Shown here piece by piece: positions 49,544-61,600 of a stretch of DNA of 64,000 nucleotides. The notes below the pieces were generated by a model that saw only the letters and a program-made list of their open reading frames with translations, searched no databases and had not been told where the DNA came from. The translations under genes were made by a program, and so were the position numbers. Source of the stretch: Paramecium octaurelia (Eukaryota > Ciliophora > Oligohymenophorea > Peniculida > Parameciidae); contig CAJJDP010000012.1 in the NCBI GenBank assembly GCA_905182995.1, forward strand, positions 504,370 through 568,369, in the 5' to 3' direction. The stretch's first letter is position 1, and every line of letters starts with the position of its first letter.

Positions 49544-52500
49544 ATGAGATTCATCGTTATTGCAATTTTTGTGATGCTTGCCACATCACAAGAATTCGTT
49601 GAATTTTATTCTGCCTTTTAGAATGCAGATGTAGGTTAATTGGACGGGTGGACATTACAAGGATAAATATCAAAAGCTTAAACAGATAATTTCTTTACTT
49701 GTTCAGATGCAATTGTATTTGGAGGACCTAAAGCATTTGGTAAAGGAGCCATAGTGACCAAACAATTTTAATTGCCTCCTCATTTTTAGATTAAAATATA
49801 AGTTGAAGTCTGGAAGTATGAAAATTCATTAATTTTAGATTTGATGCATGGGACACTTAAAGATAGTTCTTTTATTTGGATAATTACCTTTGGGAAACTA
49901 TGTGGACTGGAAGTGATGGAACAAAGCGATGCGCAACTCCAGCAGGTGGCAATGTGAATTCATTCTCAGTTGATTAAACAATAACTCATAATCATGCAGC
50001 ATTATTTATAGCTCTTGCATCTTCAGCTGATAAGACTGCCGATAAAGTATAGTTAATACTAATCTTTAGATGTCTTGGGGTATTAGAAAATTAAAATTAT
50101 CCTATTTACCATGTCCAGCTGAATGTGGTACATGTCTTGGACCAGATGCTATTGTTTGTTAAATGTGGGTACCAGTATCATCAAGTTGGATAAAGAATGT
50201 AGATGCTGATGGTTGGATTGCAAAAGGATCTTAAACAGCTATTAAATCAAGTACTTGTGCAGGAATTCCAATTATTGGTGGTCCTGGTAATTTTGGTAAT
50301 AATGTTTCAATTTAAAAAATCTTTGATAAACTTGTGCCACATTATAGAATAAAAGTGATAGCATAATTTTGGAAGATTGATAATTGGGATAATGATAATG
50401 CAGTTTTGTCTATTGATAATCAAGAGAAATGGAAATAAAATGTTGCTTAAGTAGAAGATAAGGAATATTTCATCTGTGATAAGATCAGTCCAGGAGGTGT
50501 TGATGGAACAGAAAAGGTTATTAATGTTAACTTTGAAACTCCACATAATTATGGTGCTGCCCTTGTAAAATGGACATCCACAATCAAGAAGTCATCTAAA
50601 TAGGCATCTTGGGGTATTAGATAATTCCAATTGTATGTTGCATAATGTTCAAGCAATTGTGCAACTTGTACTGGACCAAGTGTTGAAGATTGCACAGCTT
50701 GTGTTTCTCCTTATGTATTATTGGACCCAGAAGATGGAAATGGATCTGGTTGTGTATTGAAAGGAGATTGGGTTGAATTCACATCAGAATTCTAAGGGGC
50801 AGGTTGGACAGCTAATCCAGATTGGAAAGTNNNNNNNNNNNNNNNNNNNNNNNNNNNNNNNNNNNNNNNNNNNNNNNNNNNNNNNNNNNNNNNNNNNNNN
50901 NNNNNNNNNNNNNNNNNNNNNNNNNNNNNNNNNNNNNNNNNNNNNNNNNNNNNNNNNNNNNNNNNNNNNNNNNNNNNNNNNNNNNNNNNNNNNNNNNNNN
51001 NNNNNNNNNNNNNNNNNNNNNNNNNNNNNNNNNNNNNNNNNNNNNNNNNNNNNNNNNNNNNNNNNNNNNNNNNNNNNNNNNNNNNNNNNNNNNNNNNNNN
51101 NNNNNNNNNNNNNNNNNNNNNNNNNNNNNNNNNNNNNNNNNNNNNNNNNNNNNNNNNNNNNNNNNNNNNNNNNNNNNNNNNNNNNNNNNNNNNNNNNNNN
51201 NNNNNNNNNNNNNNNNNNNNNNNNNNNNNNNNNNNNNNNNNNNNNNNNNNNNNNNNNNNNNNNNNNNNNNNNNNNNNNNNNNNNNNNNNNNNNNNNNNNN
51301 NNNNNNNNNNNNNNNNNNNNNNNNNNNNNNNNNNNNNNNNNNNNNNNNNNNNNNNNNNNNNNNNNNNNNNNNNNNNNNNNNNNNNNNNNNNNNNNNNNNN
51401 NNNNNNNNNNNNNNNNNNNNNNNNNNNNNNNNNNNNNNNNNNNNNNNNNNNNNNNNNNNNNNNNNNNNNNNNNNNNNNNNNNNNNNNNNNNNNNNNNNNN
51501 NNNNNNNNNNNNNNNNNNNNNNNNNNNNNNNNNNNNNNNNNNNNNNNNNNNNNNNNNNNNNNNNNNNNNNNNNNNNNNNNNNNNNNNNNNNNNNNNNNNN
51601 NNNNNNNNNNNNNNNNNNNNNNNNNNNNNNNNNNNNNNNNNNNNNNNNNNNNNNNNNNNNNNNNNNNNNNNNNNNNNNNNNNNNNNNNNNNNNNNNNNNN
51701 NNNNNNNNNNNNNNNNNNNNNNNNNNNNNNNNNNNNNNNNNNNNNNNGTGATAGCATAATTTTGGAAGATTGATAATTGGGATAATGATAATGCAGTTTT
51801 GTCTATTGATAATCAAGAGAAATGGAAATAAAATGTTGCTTAAGTAGAAGATAAGGAATATTTCATCTGTGATAAGATCAGTCCAGGAGGTGTTGATGGA
51901 ACAGAAAAGGTTATTAATGTTAACTTTGAAACTCCACATAATTATGGTGCTGCCCTTGTAAAATGGACATCCACAATCAAGAAGTCATCTAAATAGGCAT
52001 CTTGGGGTATTAGATAATTCCAATTGTATGTTGCATAATGTTCAAGCAATTGTGCAACATGTACTGGACCAAGTGTTGAAGATTGCACAGCTTGTGTTTC
52101 TCCTTATGTATTATTGGACCCAGAAGATGGAAATGGATCTGGTTGTGTATTGAAAGGAGATTGGGTTGAATTCACATCAGAATTCTAAGGAGCAGGTTGG
52201 ACAGCTAATCCAGATTGGAAAGTTGCAGATGGTAAAAATGGACCAGACTTTACATCACAATGTGGAGAATTTAGATTCTTTGGTGGATTTGATAAGACAG
52301 GAAAAGATGCTAAAATCACTAGAAAATTCAATTTACCTCCACATAAGAGAATTAGAATTGCATTTGAAGCTTGGAAAATTGATAATTGGAATGGAGAAGA
52401 TTATTTTGTTAAGGTTGATGGATTAAATGTTTGGTAAAGAACATTTGGATTTGGAGATCCTGGACTTGCTGATATTTGTGGTGGAGACGGATTTGAAAAT

Positions 52501-52957
52501 TATGCTATTGTTGATTTTGTTATTGGACATGAAACACCCACTTTGGATTTACTTATATCTACCACTATTGGAAAGAGTAATGATAATGCTTCGTTTGCAC
52601 TTAAAGGATTTAAACTCTATTATGAAAAACCAGATGCTTGTGCTACTCTTTATACCGAATGCAATTATACAGGTAATCATTTTATTCTATTAATTACATA
52701 GGAAAATCATTTAACATGTGCGAAGACTTGCCTAACTTCTAATTAGCTAAATATCCAAGCAAAATCAAATCAATTTAAGTTCCAGCTGGAGCCAAAGTGA
52801 TTCTTTTCGATGAAATGGACTATAATGGTATTTTAATAATACTATATAAATAGGAAAAACAATTGAATACACTGAGAATCAAAAATGCATTGAGGAATAC
52901 CAATACAAATTCCTTTAAAAAAACTAATAAAGCTATGTCTTAACAGCAAACAATTGA
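49544..52957 (+). CDS. Secreted Cys-rich protein with repeated modules and crystallin-like C-terminus
   Basis: Seen: signal peptide MRFIVIAIFVMLATSQ, then modules of about 300 residues with phrases such as FWKIDNWDNDN, EAWKIDNWNGED, ASWGIRQFQLYVAQCSSNCA and the Cys motif CATCTGPSVEDCTACVSPYV. The C-terminal 85 residues (ECNYTGKSFNMCEDLPNF, IQVPAGAKVILFDEMDYNG) match the beta/gamma-crystallin pattern. Introns at about 49816-49838, 50048-50070, 52675-52703 and 52827-52852. A 917-N gap (50831-51747) interrupts the repeats, so module number and length are unknown. Probably a surface or secreted structural protein (inference). Confidence 0.75.
50355..50830 (+). repeat. Tandem repeat unit within the secreted protein, left of gap
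   Basis: This 476-bp stretch is matched almost exactly by 51748-52223; I find only two differing bases (CTT/CAT near 50679/52060, and GGG/GGA near 50801). It encodes VIAQFWKIDNWDNDN through GWTANPDWKV. The unit boundary is set by the gap, not by biology. Confidence 0.9.
50831..51747. other. Assembly gap (N)
   Basis: 917 ambiguous bases. Both flanks are copies of the same repeat, so the gap is most simply an unresolved tandem array; the true size may differ. The frames that appear to cross it are meaningless. Confidence 0.97.
51748..52223 (+). repeat. Tandem repeat unit within the secreted protein, right of gap
   Basis: Near-exact copy of 50355-50830. Downstream the module continues with unique sequence (GKNGPDFTSQCGEFRFFGG onward), showing what one full module looks like. 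Confidence 0.9.
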
Positions 52958-53225
52958 TCGGATATTAAAATTTTATTACATCATTTGCGAAAAATTATTT
53001 TCCTTTCAATTATTTTTCATTTATTTTCTAGATACTATATAAATAATCTATCGAATTTACTTTCAATTAGTCTTAATTTCATTGTTCTTTTTCCAAATCT
53101 AAAATAAAAACCATTTGATCTACTAAATTTAAGAGATTTAATTGTTATTAAATTAATAATTATATTTATTTTATTGTAATAATAGAACCAAATTATCAAG
53201 ATTTGTATTTTATTATATTCATATA

Positions 53226-54155
53226 TCACAAATGTTTTTTTACTAATTTTCTCATTTCTTATTTCAGAATTTTGTTTCTTATGAACTCTGGTACAATAAC
53301 AGCACCAAAAAATCCTTGAACTCTGTGAAAAATATGGCCGTGTGTTGAGTATTCTAAACCTAAACGTTGTCTATCATAGTAAATAATTTTCTTACAAGGC
53401 TCCTTTAGCAGCTTAGAATGGCGAAATAGCTCCTTATCCTTATTAAAAATTAGTCATCGGAGTAGTAACATACATTGGTCGATGAGCCAAAATATCTATA
53501 TTCGGATATTCAAGTGCTATTGATCTTGAAAAATAGTCATCAAATGCTTTAGATGCTGCGTATGTTTGATTATAAGGCATTGGAACTCTACCAGTGAAAG
53601 ATGATAAATTAATTATTGCAGATTTCTTTCTTTAGAGCATATTTGCAATTATTTTCTTTGTCAAAAATACAATAGGAAAACAATTAACTGTTATTATTTC
53701 TCTTAGCTGATTGTCATTATATTTCTCCAATGGAGCTTACTATAATAATAAATCTAAGTTTAAACATGTGAGACTCCAACATTATTAATCAATAATCCAA
53801 TATCCAAACTTTCAATTTATTTATATATTTTATCAAAAAATCCTTCTTCCAATGAATTATTGAAATTAGCCACCACAATCTTGAATTTTGAGGTTGATCC
53901 TTTACTTAATTCTTAAATTAACTGTTTGGCTTTCTCCTCATTTCTGATAATCATACATATGTTCACATTCTATTAAGCTAAAACTTGGCAATAACCTTTT
54001 CCAATCCCATCTGTTGCTCCTGTTACAACTGCCCAACAATCCTTACCATACTTGGCTTATATATTTGGAAACGATTGCAGGCTTTTATAGATTTCTTCCA
54101 AAATTCTAAATACAACTAAAGCTATTGTGATTAATCCAACAATATATAAGAACAT
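53226..54155 (-). CDS. SDR, 3-ketoacyl-CoA reductase / 17beta-HSD12-like, paralogue 1
   Basis: Seen: 292 residues after introns at 53742-53767 (26 nt) and 53371-53395 (25 nt). An N-terminal membrane segment (FLYIVGLITIALVVFRIL) precedes the NAD(P)-binding motif WAVVTGATDGIGKGYC, LLINNVGVS, the catalytic Ser in INLSSFTG and YxxxK in YAASK, and the C-terminal THGHIFHRVQGFFGAV. Known: members reduce 3-ketoacyl-CoA in very-long-chain fatty-acid elongation, or steroids, at the ER. The start at 54155 is chosen because an upstream ATG (54239) would overlap the neighbour's stop. Tandem with a closely similar gene 80 bp upstream. Confidence 0.92.
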
Positions 54156-54235
54156 ATTTAAATTATATATAAATTTCAGAAGAAACTTATTTCTTAAACA
54201 TTTTTTGTTGCCGACAATTAAACACAAATTCATAA

Positions 54236-55160
54236 TCATTGATTCTTTTTTGCTCTTTTAATCAAAACCTATTTCAATTATCTTGTTCTAATAAACTATG
54301 GGATAATATAAGTTAATAAGATTCCCATGACTCTATGATACCAATATCCATGACTAGTCACTTCCAAACCCAGTCTTTATAATCCTCCTCTAGCACATTG
54401 TTCAGGAGTTATAGCTCCAGCCTCTTTTTCATAATTGGTCAAGGGAGTTGTGACAAAAAAAGGTCGGTGTGACAAAATATCTATTCCCTCAGTTTCAATT
54501 GCTAAAGATTATGAAAAATGATCATCAAAGGCTTTAGTTGCAGAATAGGTCTGATGAAATGGTAACGGTAATCTACCTGCAATGGATGATAAATTGATGA
54601 TAGCAGATCTACTTTTTCTTGATTTCATAATTGGGAGGACTTTTTTTGTTAAAAAGAGAACAGGGAATATATTAATTGTAAGCATCTGTCGAATGTCAAC
54701 TTCTGATTGTCTCTCAAAAGGGTTTTTCTTAATAATATGAATAAGAATATACCATAGAAACTCCAACATTGTTTATAAGGATTCCTATGTCGAGATCCTT
54801 AATTTATTCGTAAATTTTATCGAAAAAGTCTACTTCTGCACATCTTACAAAATCTGCTATAACAATTCTAAACTTTGATGAGGAATTTGCACTCAATTCT
54901 TAGACTAACTTTTCTCCTTTTTCCTTATTTCTAATTATCATACAAACATTGACATTCTATTTAACTAATTCTTAACAATAAGCTTTTCCTATTCCATCTG
55001 TTGCTCCTGTGATTACTGCCCAACAATCTTATCCATACTTTTTCTTAATATCTGGAAATGGTTGCAAGCATTTATATATTTCTTCTAATAGCAAAATTAC
55101 CCAATATAACACGATTGCATAACCTAAAGGTTCAATAATCAAATATATATAATCTATCAT
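54236..55160 (-). CDS. SDR, 3-ketoacyl-CoA reductase / 17beta-HSD12-like, paralogue 2
   Basis: Seen: 299 residues after one intron at 54728-54752 (25 nt). N-terminal membrane segment (GYAIVLYWVILLLEEIYK), cofactor motif WAVITGATDGIGKAYC, ILINNVGVS, active-site Ser in INLSSIAG and YxxxK in YSATK. The intron follows NNVGVSM, the same site as the first intron of paralogue 1, whose second intron is absent here. The tail ends IKRAKKNQ, a possible dilysine ER-retention-like end. Roughly half the residues match paralogue 1 by eye, so the tandem duplication is not recent. Confidence 0.92.
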
Positions 55161-55735
55161 TAACTTTTATGAATTAAAAATTATATTTTGAAATTAACTT
55201 TATATTTGTAAATCAAATCCATTTAACTTAAGTTTTAATACTTTTATAAAAAACTAATGTTAGCTTCAAATTATATTTATTCCAATTAACCTTATATCAT
55301 AATTTCTTGGATTTGAATTAATACATGGTTGCTAATTTAATAAAAACTAAACTAAATTAATTTTATGTACATATTAGTTTCAAAAAATTACTAAAATAAA
55401 AGGATTTGCACAATTTTTAAAGATAAACCCTTTTACGAATAACAATACTCAACTAAATTGATTTATTATATTCTCACTAAGAAGAACTATACACTTTTTC
55501 TTCAAATTTACTTTATAAATAAAAAACCATAAATATTCTCGATACCATTAAATTGATAGAGGTTCAATATTTTTGCAATGGATTAAGTCATAGTTACAGA
55601 TAAATTAAATACATATATTGTTATTAATAAATGGAAGAAGTAATGATAATTTTAAATTGAAAATCAACTAATTATGCACTTTATCTATTTTCGAGATTTA
55701 CATATTAGATATTAATTTAATTCATTTAATTTATT
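55161..55735. other. Long intergenic stretch
   Basis: About 575 bp upstream of SDR paralogue 2, AT-rich. Nothing coding or structured was recognised. Confidence 0.45.
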
Positions 55736-56461
55736 TCAATTTTGCTAAAGGAGATCTTAAATGTTAATTGTTGGTGAGAATTTAGGCTTAATTCTAAATT
55801 TGGATTACAATAATTTCGTAAGCTTTTTTTGTTGTTCAACTACATCTATGCTTTCCATTGATTAACTCTTCTTGAAAAAGTTGATTTAACATTTTCTTTT
55901 TTTACCCTTTTCCTTTCCTTTAATTTAAATTAAGTGAAGAAATTAAGTAAAAGAATTGATTTCATTAGTTTCTTAATGAGTTGAATTTTACTTTGTTTCA
56001 TTTTACAATTAATACAATGATTAACTTTTTTCAACTAAAGGTTTCTATATTGTTTATCCTTATTCATAATTGAGAGAAAGTCGTTTTTAGAGATTTAAGG
56101 GGTTCTAGTATTTTTCAGTTGCCTTCAGATTACTATTAAATTGTTAAATGAGATTTTATGCTATTTTTTTTATTTGTCCACTATTCGATTCTTTTACTGA
56201 ATCAATTTAATCTAATTATTAATTAACATCTATAGATTAACTTTTGAATAATCTCCTTTTCTTATTTTATGGAGTTTCTTCATACTAAGTGCGATTAGGA
56301 CATATATTACTATTTGAAATCAAGCTACTATTATTGTGTTTACATGATTATTCCATGCTGCTATTAGTATATGTGGATTGTTCTTTGTTCTTCAAAAATT
56401 TCCACTGATGTCCAAGATGAGGTAATTTAAGATAATTTGGAATTTTTGTATTAATTTTCAT
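55736..56461 (-). CDS. Hypothetical protein, polar and basic
   Basis: Seen: 241 residues, single exon, open from MKINTKIPNYLKLPHLGHQW to TGA at 55736-55738. The opening LKLPHLGHQWKFLKNKEQS looks conserved; the rest is Ser/Asn/Gln/Lys-rich (SNSNICPNRTQYEETPQNKK) and ends KFSPTINIQDLLQQN. Another minus-strand frame also looks protein-like over part of this span, so the frame choice rests on length, start and composition. No known domain. Confidence 0.65.
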
Positions 56462-56619
56462 TTTTATTTATTATTTATCAAAAATTGAAATGCGCAATTA
56501 GATTTTATGATAAAACATAAACCGAATCAGCTTCATAAATATAATACATATTTATAATGTTTGTAAACAAATGATTTACTAATGTATTTAAGTAAATATT
56601 ATTTACAGATAATATTGAT

Positions 56620-57470
56620 TCAATATTACATAAAATTTGCATATAATTAACTATCATAAAATCGAGTAAAGAATTATTTATAATTTTTATAAATATAATA
56701 AGGGGATCCATTGAATTTAGCTCTATTCATTTCTTTTTTTGTCCAATTCTAAATTAAAATTTTAATTACCTATGACGCATTCCTCCATGTAGTATATATA
56801 AAAGGATTTAAGTGAACCAATGTTAAAACTAAGCTGACGATATTTAAAATAATGAAGGTTAATTCTTTCTTGCAATCCGATACAAATACTATTATAATTA
56901 GAGCAACTTCTACATTTATAAATCAAAATAAGTAATAATAAGTATAACGCTATCCCAGTAAATGTGACTAGTCCTAGCAAATATTTTATATTTCTTCTGC
57001 CTATGCATGTAGCCATTAAAAAACAATGCGCTTCAAAATCATTTACACAATGATCACAAAATTTACAATGATAACAGCGATCTATTTTTATAGCTCTGCA
57101 CTTTTCGCATAATTTCCCATCAAAGTATTTATCTTCTGAAATCGTTTGCATTTATACTCCAGGTTCTAAAATCTAATTCTTTGTAGTTTACCTGTCATAT
57201 TGACTCTAAACATTGAGTATATTGATAGTATCTGAAATGTTACAATTACTTTACTTAAATTGGGGATTTCACAATATTTCTAGAGCAAAACAAAATCACA
57301 ATATAAGTAAAGTAAGAGAGTCCCAGCTACTGTGCCCAAAAATAAAGGGTATTATGTCTATTTAATGATATCTTGTATGTTTTACCCTGTTTCCTAATAC
57401 ATAATTTTTTCGAACCCATAAATTTCCCTTATAATTTAACATCTAGAAATTTATTATTGCAGTTTTTCAT
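56620..57470 (-). CDS. DHHC-family palmitoyltransferase-like, EAHC variant
   Basis: Seen: 258 residues after introns of 23, 26 and 25 nt (about 57232-57254, 57168-57193 and 56908-56932). Four membrane segments are visible: SYFTYIVILFC, a short second (ILSIYSMF), IKYLLGLVTFTGIALYLLLL and IILNIVSLVLTLVHL. The cysteine-rich domain sits between helices 2 and 3: CEKCRAIKIDRCYHCKFCDH, CVNDFEAHC, then CIGRRN. In the family DHHC carries the acylated Cys; here the tetrad is EAHC with the Cys kept. The TTxE-type motif after helix 4 appears as YTTWRNASQ. The PaCCT end is short. Probably a Golgi/ER or vesicle enzyme; activity uncertain. Confidence 0.85.
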
Positions 57471-58618
57471 TTGATAATTAATATCATTTAATCTATGATT
57501 TATTTCATTAATAGAATGAATCAACAACTAAATTCAAAGAAATTAGGAGGATATAAATAATAAAAATTTGTTTAAGAATTATGATAAAAAAAAAATTCTT
57601 AAATAATTTATATATAAAATTAAAATGATATAAGTTATGATGTTAAACTTTGATCTCTGCTGAATTAATTGTTTGAACTCATAAGAAGAGTTTAACTATA
57701 TTCATATGCAATCATAAATTGATAAATCAAAAAATATTATAAAAGAAATAAATTTAGTAATTTTAAATCAACAATCAATTTTTATTATGATCAAATATTC
57801 TCCAAATACTTAAATTATTATGAGTTCTCCATACTAACAAAATTTAAAGTATTCAAGTTCATACTTAATAATTTAATGTAAAAACTAATAGGCATAATTG
57901 TTTTTATAAGCATGTAAAAACTTCTGAGAAGTGGTTCTAGTATCTAAATATTAGTTTTACAACAATAATTTTTATCATGACATAACATACTCTGACAAAA
58001 TGTGGTTATTATATAAGCCTTGTTATAATAACCATATTTGTTTTTGCGAATAATAATACAATTAAGGTGTTCTTGATCGATCATTTTCATAAATGTTTAG
58101 CAGTTTCTCAAACAAATTCAGTATTATTGTACAAAATTTCACTTTGTGTTACTAAAAACTGACTGCTCTCTGATATAATTCTAAGTTTCTGATAATACAA
58201 TCAAACAATCTGATAATTTTATTTTTTGTGAAAATTCCATTTTATTGTATATGCAATCAATAATAATTTTTCAATTAATGTATAAACCACACTAAAATGG
58301 CATTATTTTATAAAAGTGGAAGGTATTCTTGACTTTTTTATAATTTAAATTGAAGGAGTATTTTCTTTAAATTTATATAGTCACATCATTTGAGATGATG
58401 TTATAGTCTTTTATTGTGTCTGATTCAGAATGGAAAGAATTATTTTTAGATGATGATAATCGTTTCTAGATGTAATTAGATCAATGAATAAAGTTTGATT
58501 AAAATAAATATAAATTAATATTTTCAGGTTTAGGGAATCAGATTATAAACTTTGATTTATTCCTTCATTTTAACTATGATTTAGCTTTAATTTGATTGTC
58601 TGAGTGTTTGATGTTCAT
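57471..58618. other. Longest intergenic stretch of the window
   Basis: About 1.15 kb between the DHHC gene start and the end of the next minus-strand gene. It is AT-rich and I found no convincing frame in ciliate code. A perfect inverted repeat lies at 58004-58033. Coding-like minus-strand sequence near 58394-58500 (HHLKIILSILNQTQ) might be a terminal exon of the large gene. Confidence 0.45.
58004..58033. repeat. Perfect 10-bp inverted repeat (hairpin)
   Basis: ggttattata and its reverse complement tataataacc flank a 10-base spacer (taagccttgt). It lies in gene-free sequence. It could be a terminator-like or ncRNA hairpin, or chance in AT-rich DNA. Confidence 0.5.
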
Positions 58619-61600
58619 TCACTGGATCGTAAATTTGATACCCAACAATCGTAGCTTATTTTTGAGTTGTTACCAGAAGAGTGACTTTAGGTATGAAAAT
58701 TGGAACTGAATATCTTCGAGCATGTTGATGCTATTAATGAATTCCATTGTATTTGTATTATAATAAATACTCCTCTTAATTTTCTAGTGAAAATTCAAAG
58801 CTCAGCACTTAGATGAAATTTAGCATTTGTACTGCACAAGTTAATGTGATTCTTTGATCAATGGATGCATAATCGACAATTTTAACAATAGTTTCAAACT
58901 ATTTTAATTATAAAATGAATATGATACTTCAGTATTTGTGTTTTATAGAAATAAATCCAATTTTCTGTGTTAGATTTGTTCCTTAAGTTTATCAGTAATT
59001 TCTTAAGATGTCATTTCAACAGATGCTTTGGAAAGTAAAAAAGATGGAATAACCAAAATTCCTTATTCCCAAGTTTCATTGTTTTATATTTCGAATTTAG
59101 TGATCCAAATTTTGAAATCGTGATGCACTTTATCAATCACTTCACTGAAATACTTTTATTTAAAGTTTTTCTCAATAATTAAGGTCTAATCTGCATTGAT
59201 CCAAATAATGTAGGGAGATTCATACATATACTTATTGCTTTGTCCAAATTTCTAATATTATTCAGGATTATCAAATGGAATTTTGAAATTATCATTGTTG
59301 GTATTCTCTGTGTTCTTATGGTACTTATAAGTATGCTATCCTTGAAGTAGTAATAAATCTAAATCACTCTATTAATATATAAGTCCCATGTATCCGCCAA
59401 TCAAATACAGATTTTCATCATCACATGTTAATTACTTAAATATCCTTTCTACATTACTCGATAGATGCATGACAACTTTGGCAAAGATTGTATAAACATT
59501 CAAAACCAATTTTGTGCTATTATTATTTAAGGCTAAATTAATATCTTGATTCAATTAATTTATTTGATAACTGTAGATTGTAAAATAGACAGATCCATTT
59601 TCAATATTAGTGGTAAGCAAGTATAAACATTTATTTGAATAGCTAACACACATAGAACATGGTTTTAGATAGCATTAATGAATATTGTCATCTTGTTTTA
59701 TGTTTACATATAAATGAATGTATCTTGTACTTTCATAGTTTTTAATTAAACCTACTATTTCATCATTATCTTAAAATATAATCCTTGCCGAATAATTCAC
59801 ATAGTCCTACTCCTTATATAAGAATTTCATTGCTTTATGCATTTGAGCAAAAGGTTATATAACCTAAGTGCCATTCAAAATCACATTCTTAGCATCAATG
59901 CTTATTGTAGATATTTTTTGTTTCTGAAATAACTCTTATGACGATAAATTGTTTGAAATTTTGAGGTCAGTTAAACTTAAAATACCATATGGGGAAAAAG
60001 GGTCAGTTTCTTCCAATTCATTGGTTTCACTGTTGCACCTATATGATTTTCCTAATATTTGAGTGGCATCATTCAAAATGAAGATCTTGTCTTGTTCAGA
60101 ATAGATGTTTTAATTTTGCGAATAGAAACTTATGGGATTGATTTTAGGTCCAACATTAGTGATGGCACTTACATAATACTGATTATCAATTTGTTGGAAC
60201 TTATATCCAATGTACTCTTATTAATCTATGTTTACAAGGAGTTCATTTTAAGATCCCCCAATTATCAAGATAGCAGATTCATCGTTGTCTCTATTGCTAT
60301 ATAAAATAGTTTACTGAACACTCAACATCAAAGATCCATACATAGGTCTCATTGACAATGGAACAATTAATTCCTTATTGATTTTTTCAGATCTATAGGA
60401 GTCTTCGCTTATAAACAATCTTTCAACTAAATTGCAAAATCCCATATTCTAGTATTCTTGATTATAATGTCCTCTAAATTTATTTCATATACTTACAGAA
60501 ATGAACCTCCAAAAGTCCAGACTTCAGAATAGGGTTTATATTGTTAATTAAATGAGAATACGACAGAAGAAGCATATGCTCTTGCAAAATAAGTATCACT
60601 CGCTTTCTTGGTAGTTTTGTCTCTGTAAATGGTTCTGAATGAGTTCTAATGTTATTTACATTTTTTAAACTTTTTCAAAAGTGAAGATGTCAATTGAATC
60701 ACATAAGGTGTTGTTCTTAGCCTCTTTGCCATAAATGCAATAGATGATATTCTTTAATTTATCGAAACACAAGGATCGAAAAAATACAGGGGGTTCAGGT
60801 GTTTCATGGATAACTTCTATTTCAGCCCAAATTTATTTGGTTTTTTATACTGGATTAAGATATTTTTCATAATTCACCAAGCAAACTTAGTATGAATCCT
60901 ATTTGAATCTATTAGCTTTTAATAACGTCTTACAATTCCAATATCTCGGATATCAATAAATGATAGGACATTGATAAAAAGAATGCTTTTTAATTTATAA
61001 TTCACAAAGTACTGAGTGAGTCTATTATGGATGTAAACTGGAGATTGCAATCTTCTGAGATATATTTATAACAATTAGGGTTCGTCTATAATAAATAGGA
61101 TTGAATTACTGTTAACTAAATTATCTATTACGTATATGTAATCTTTTAAGTCTTATGCTAAAAAAGAAACAAATTAAGAATCCTCTCTTCTTTAAGTTTT
61201 TTAATGTTATTTAGAGAGTAACTTATAAGTATGAATTTGTTATTAGGTTGATTTGAATAAATTACTAAACAGATGCTTTTGATGACATTGATATAATTTA
61301 TCTAAAAGGTTAGCGTAAGATAGTTTATATTGTAATAAATCTTAACATTATAGATTGGGATCTTGCATACGTTTATCTTTATCCTTAACTTCCTGTAAAT
61401 ATGATTCTAAAATATAATGATAAACTGTATTACTTCGACATGATTCAAGAAATCCTGATAATATTTCAAACATATATCTTTCTTTCTCCTTATTTAAAAC
61501 AAAATGTGAAATATTGCCTTACCTTTTTTTCTCATAAAAACTATTACTCTTAACAATTTTCATTGCATTGTTAGCATAATGTGATAATTCACAATGTTGT

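Noticed and set aside
50773-51939. Several long frames through the N block
   Set aside because: They exist only because N codons contain no stops.
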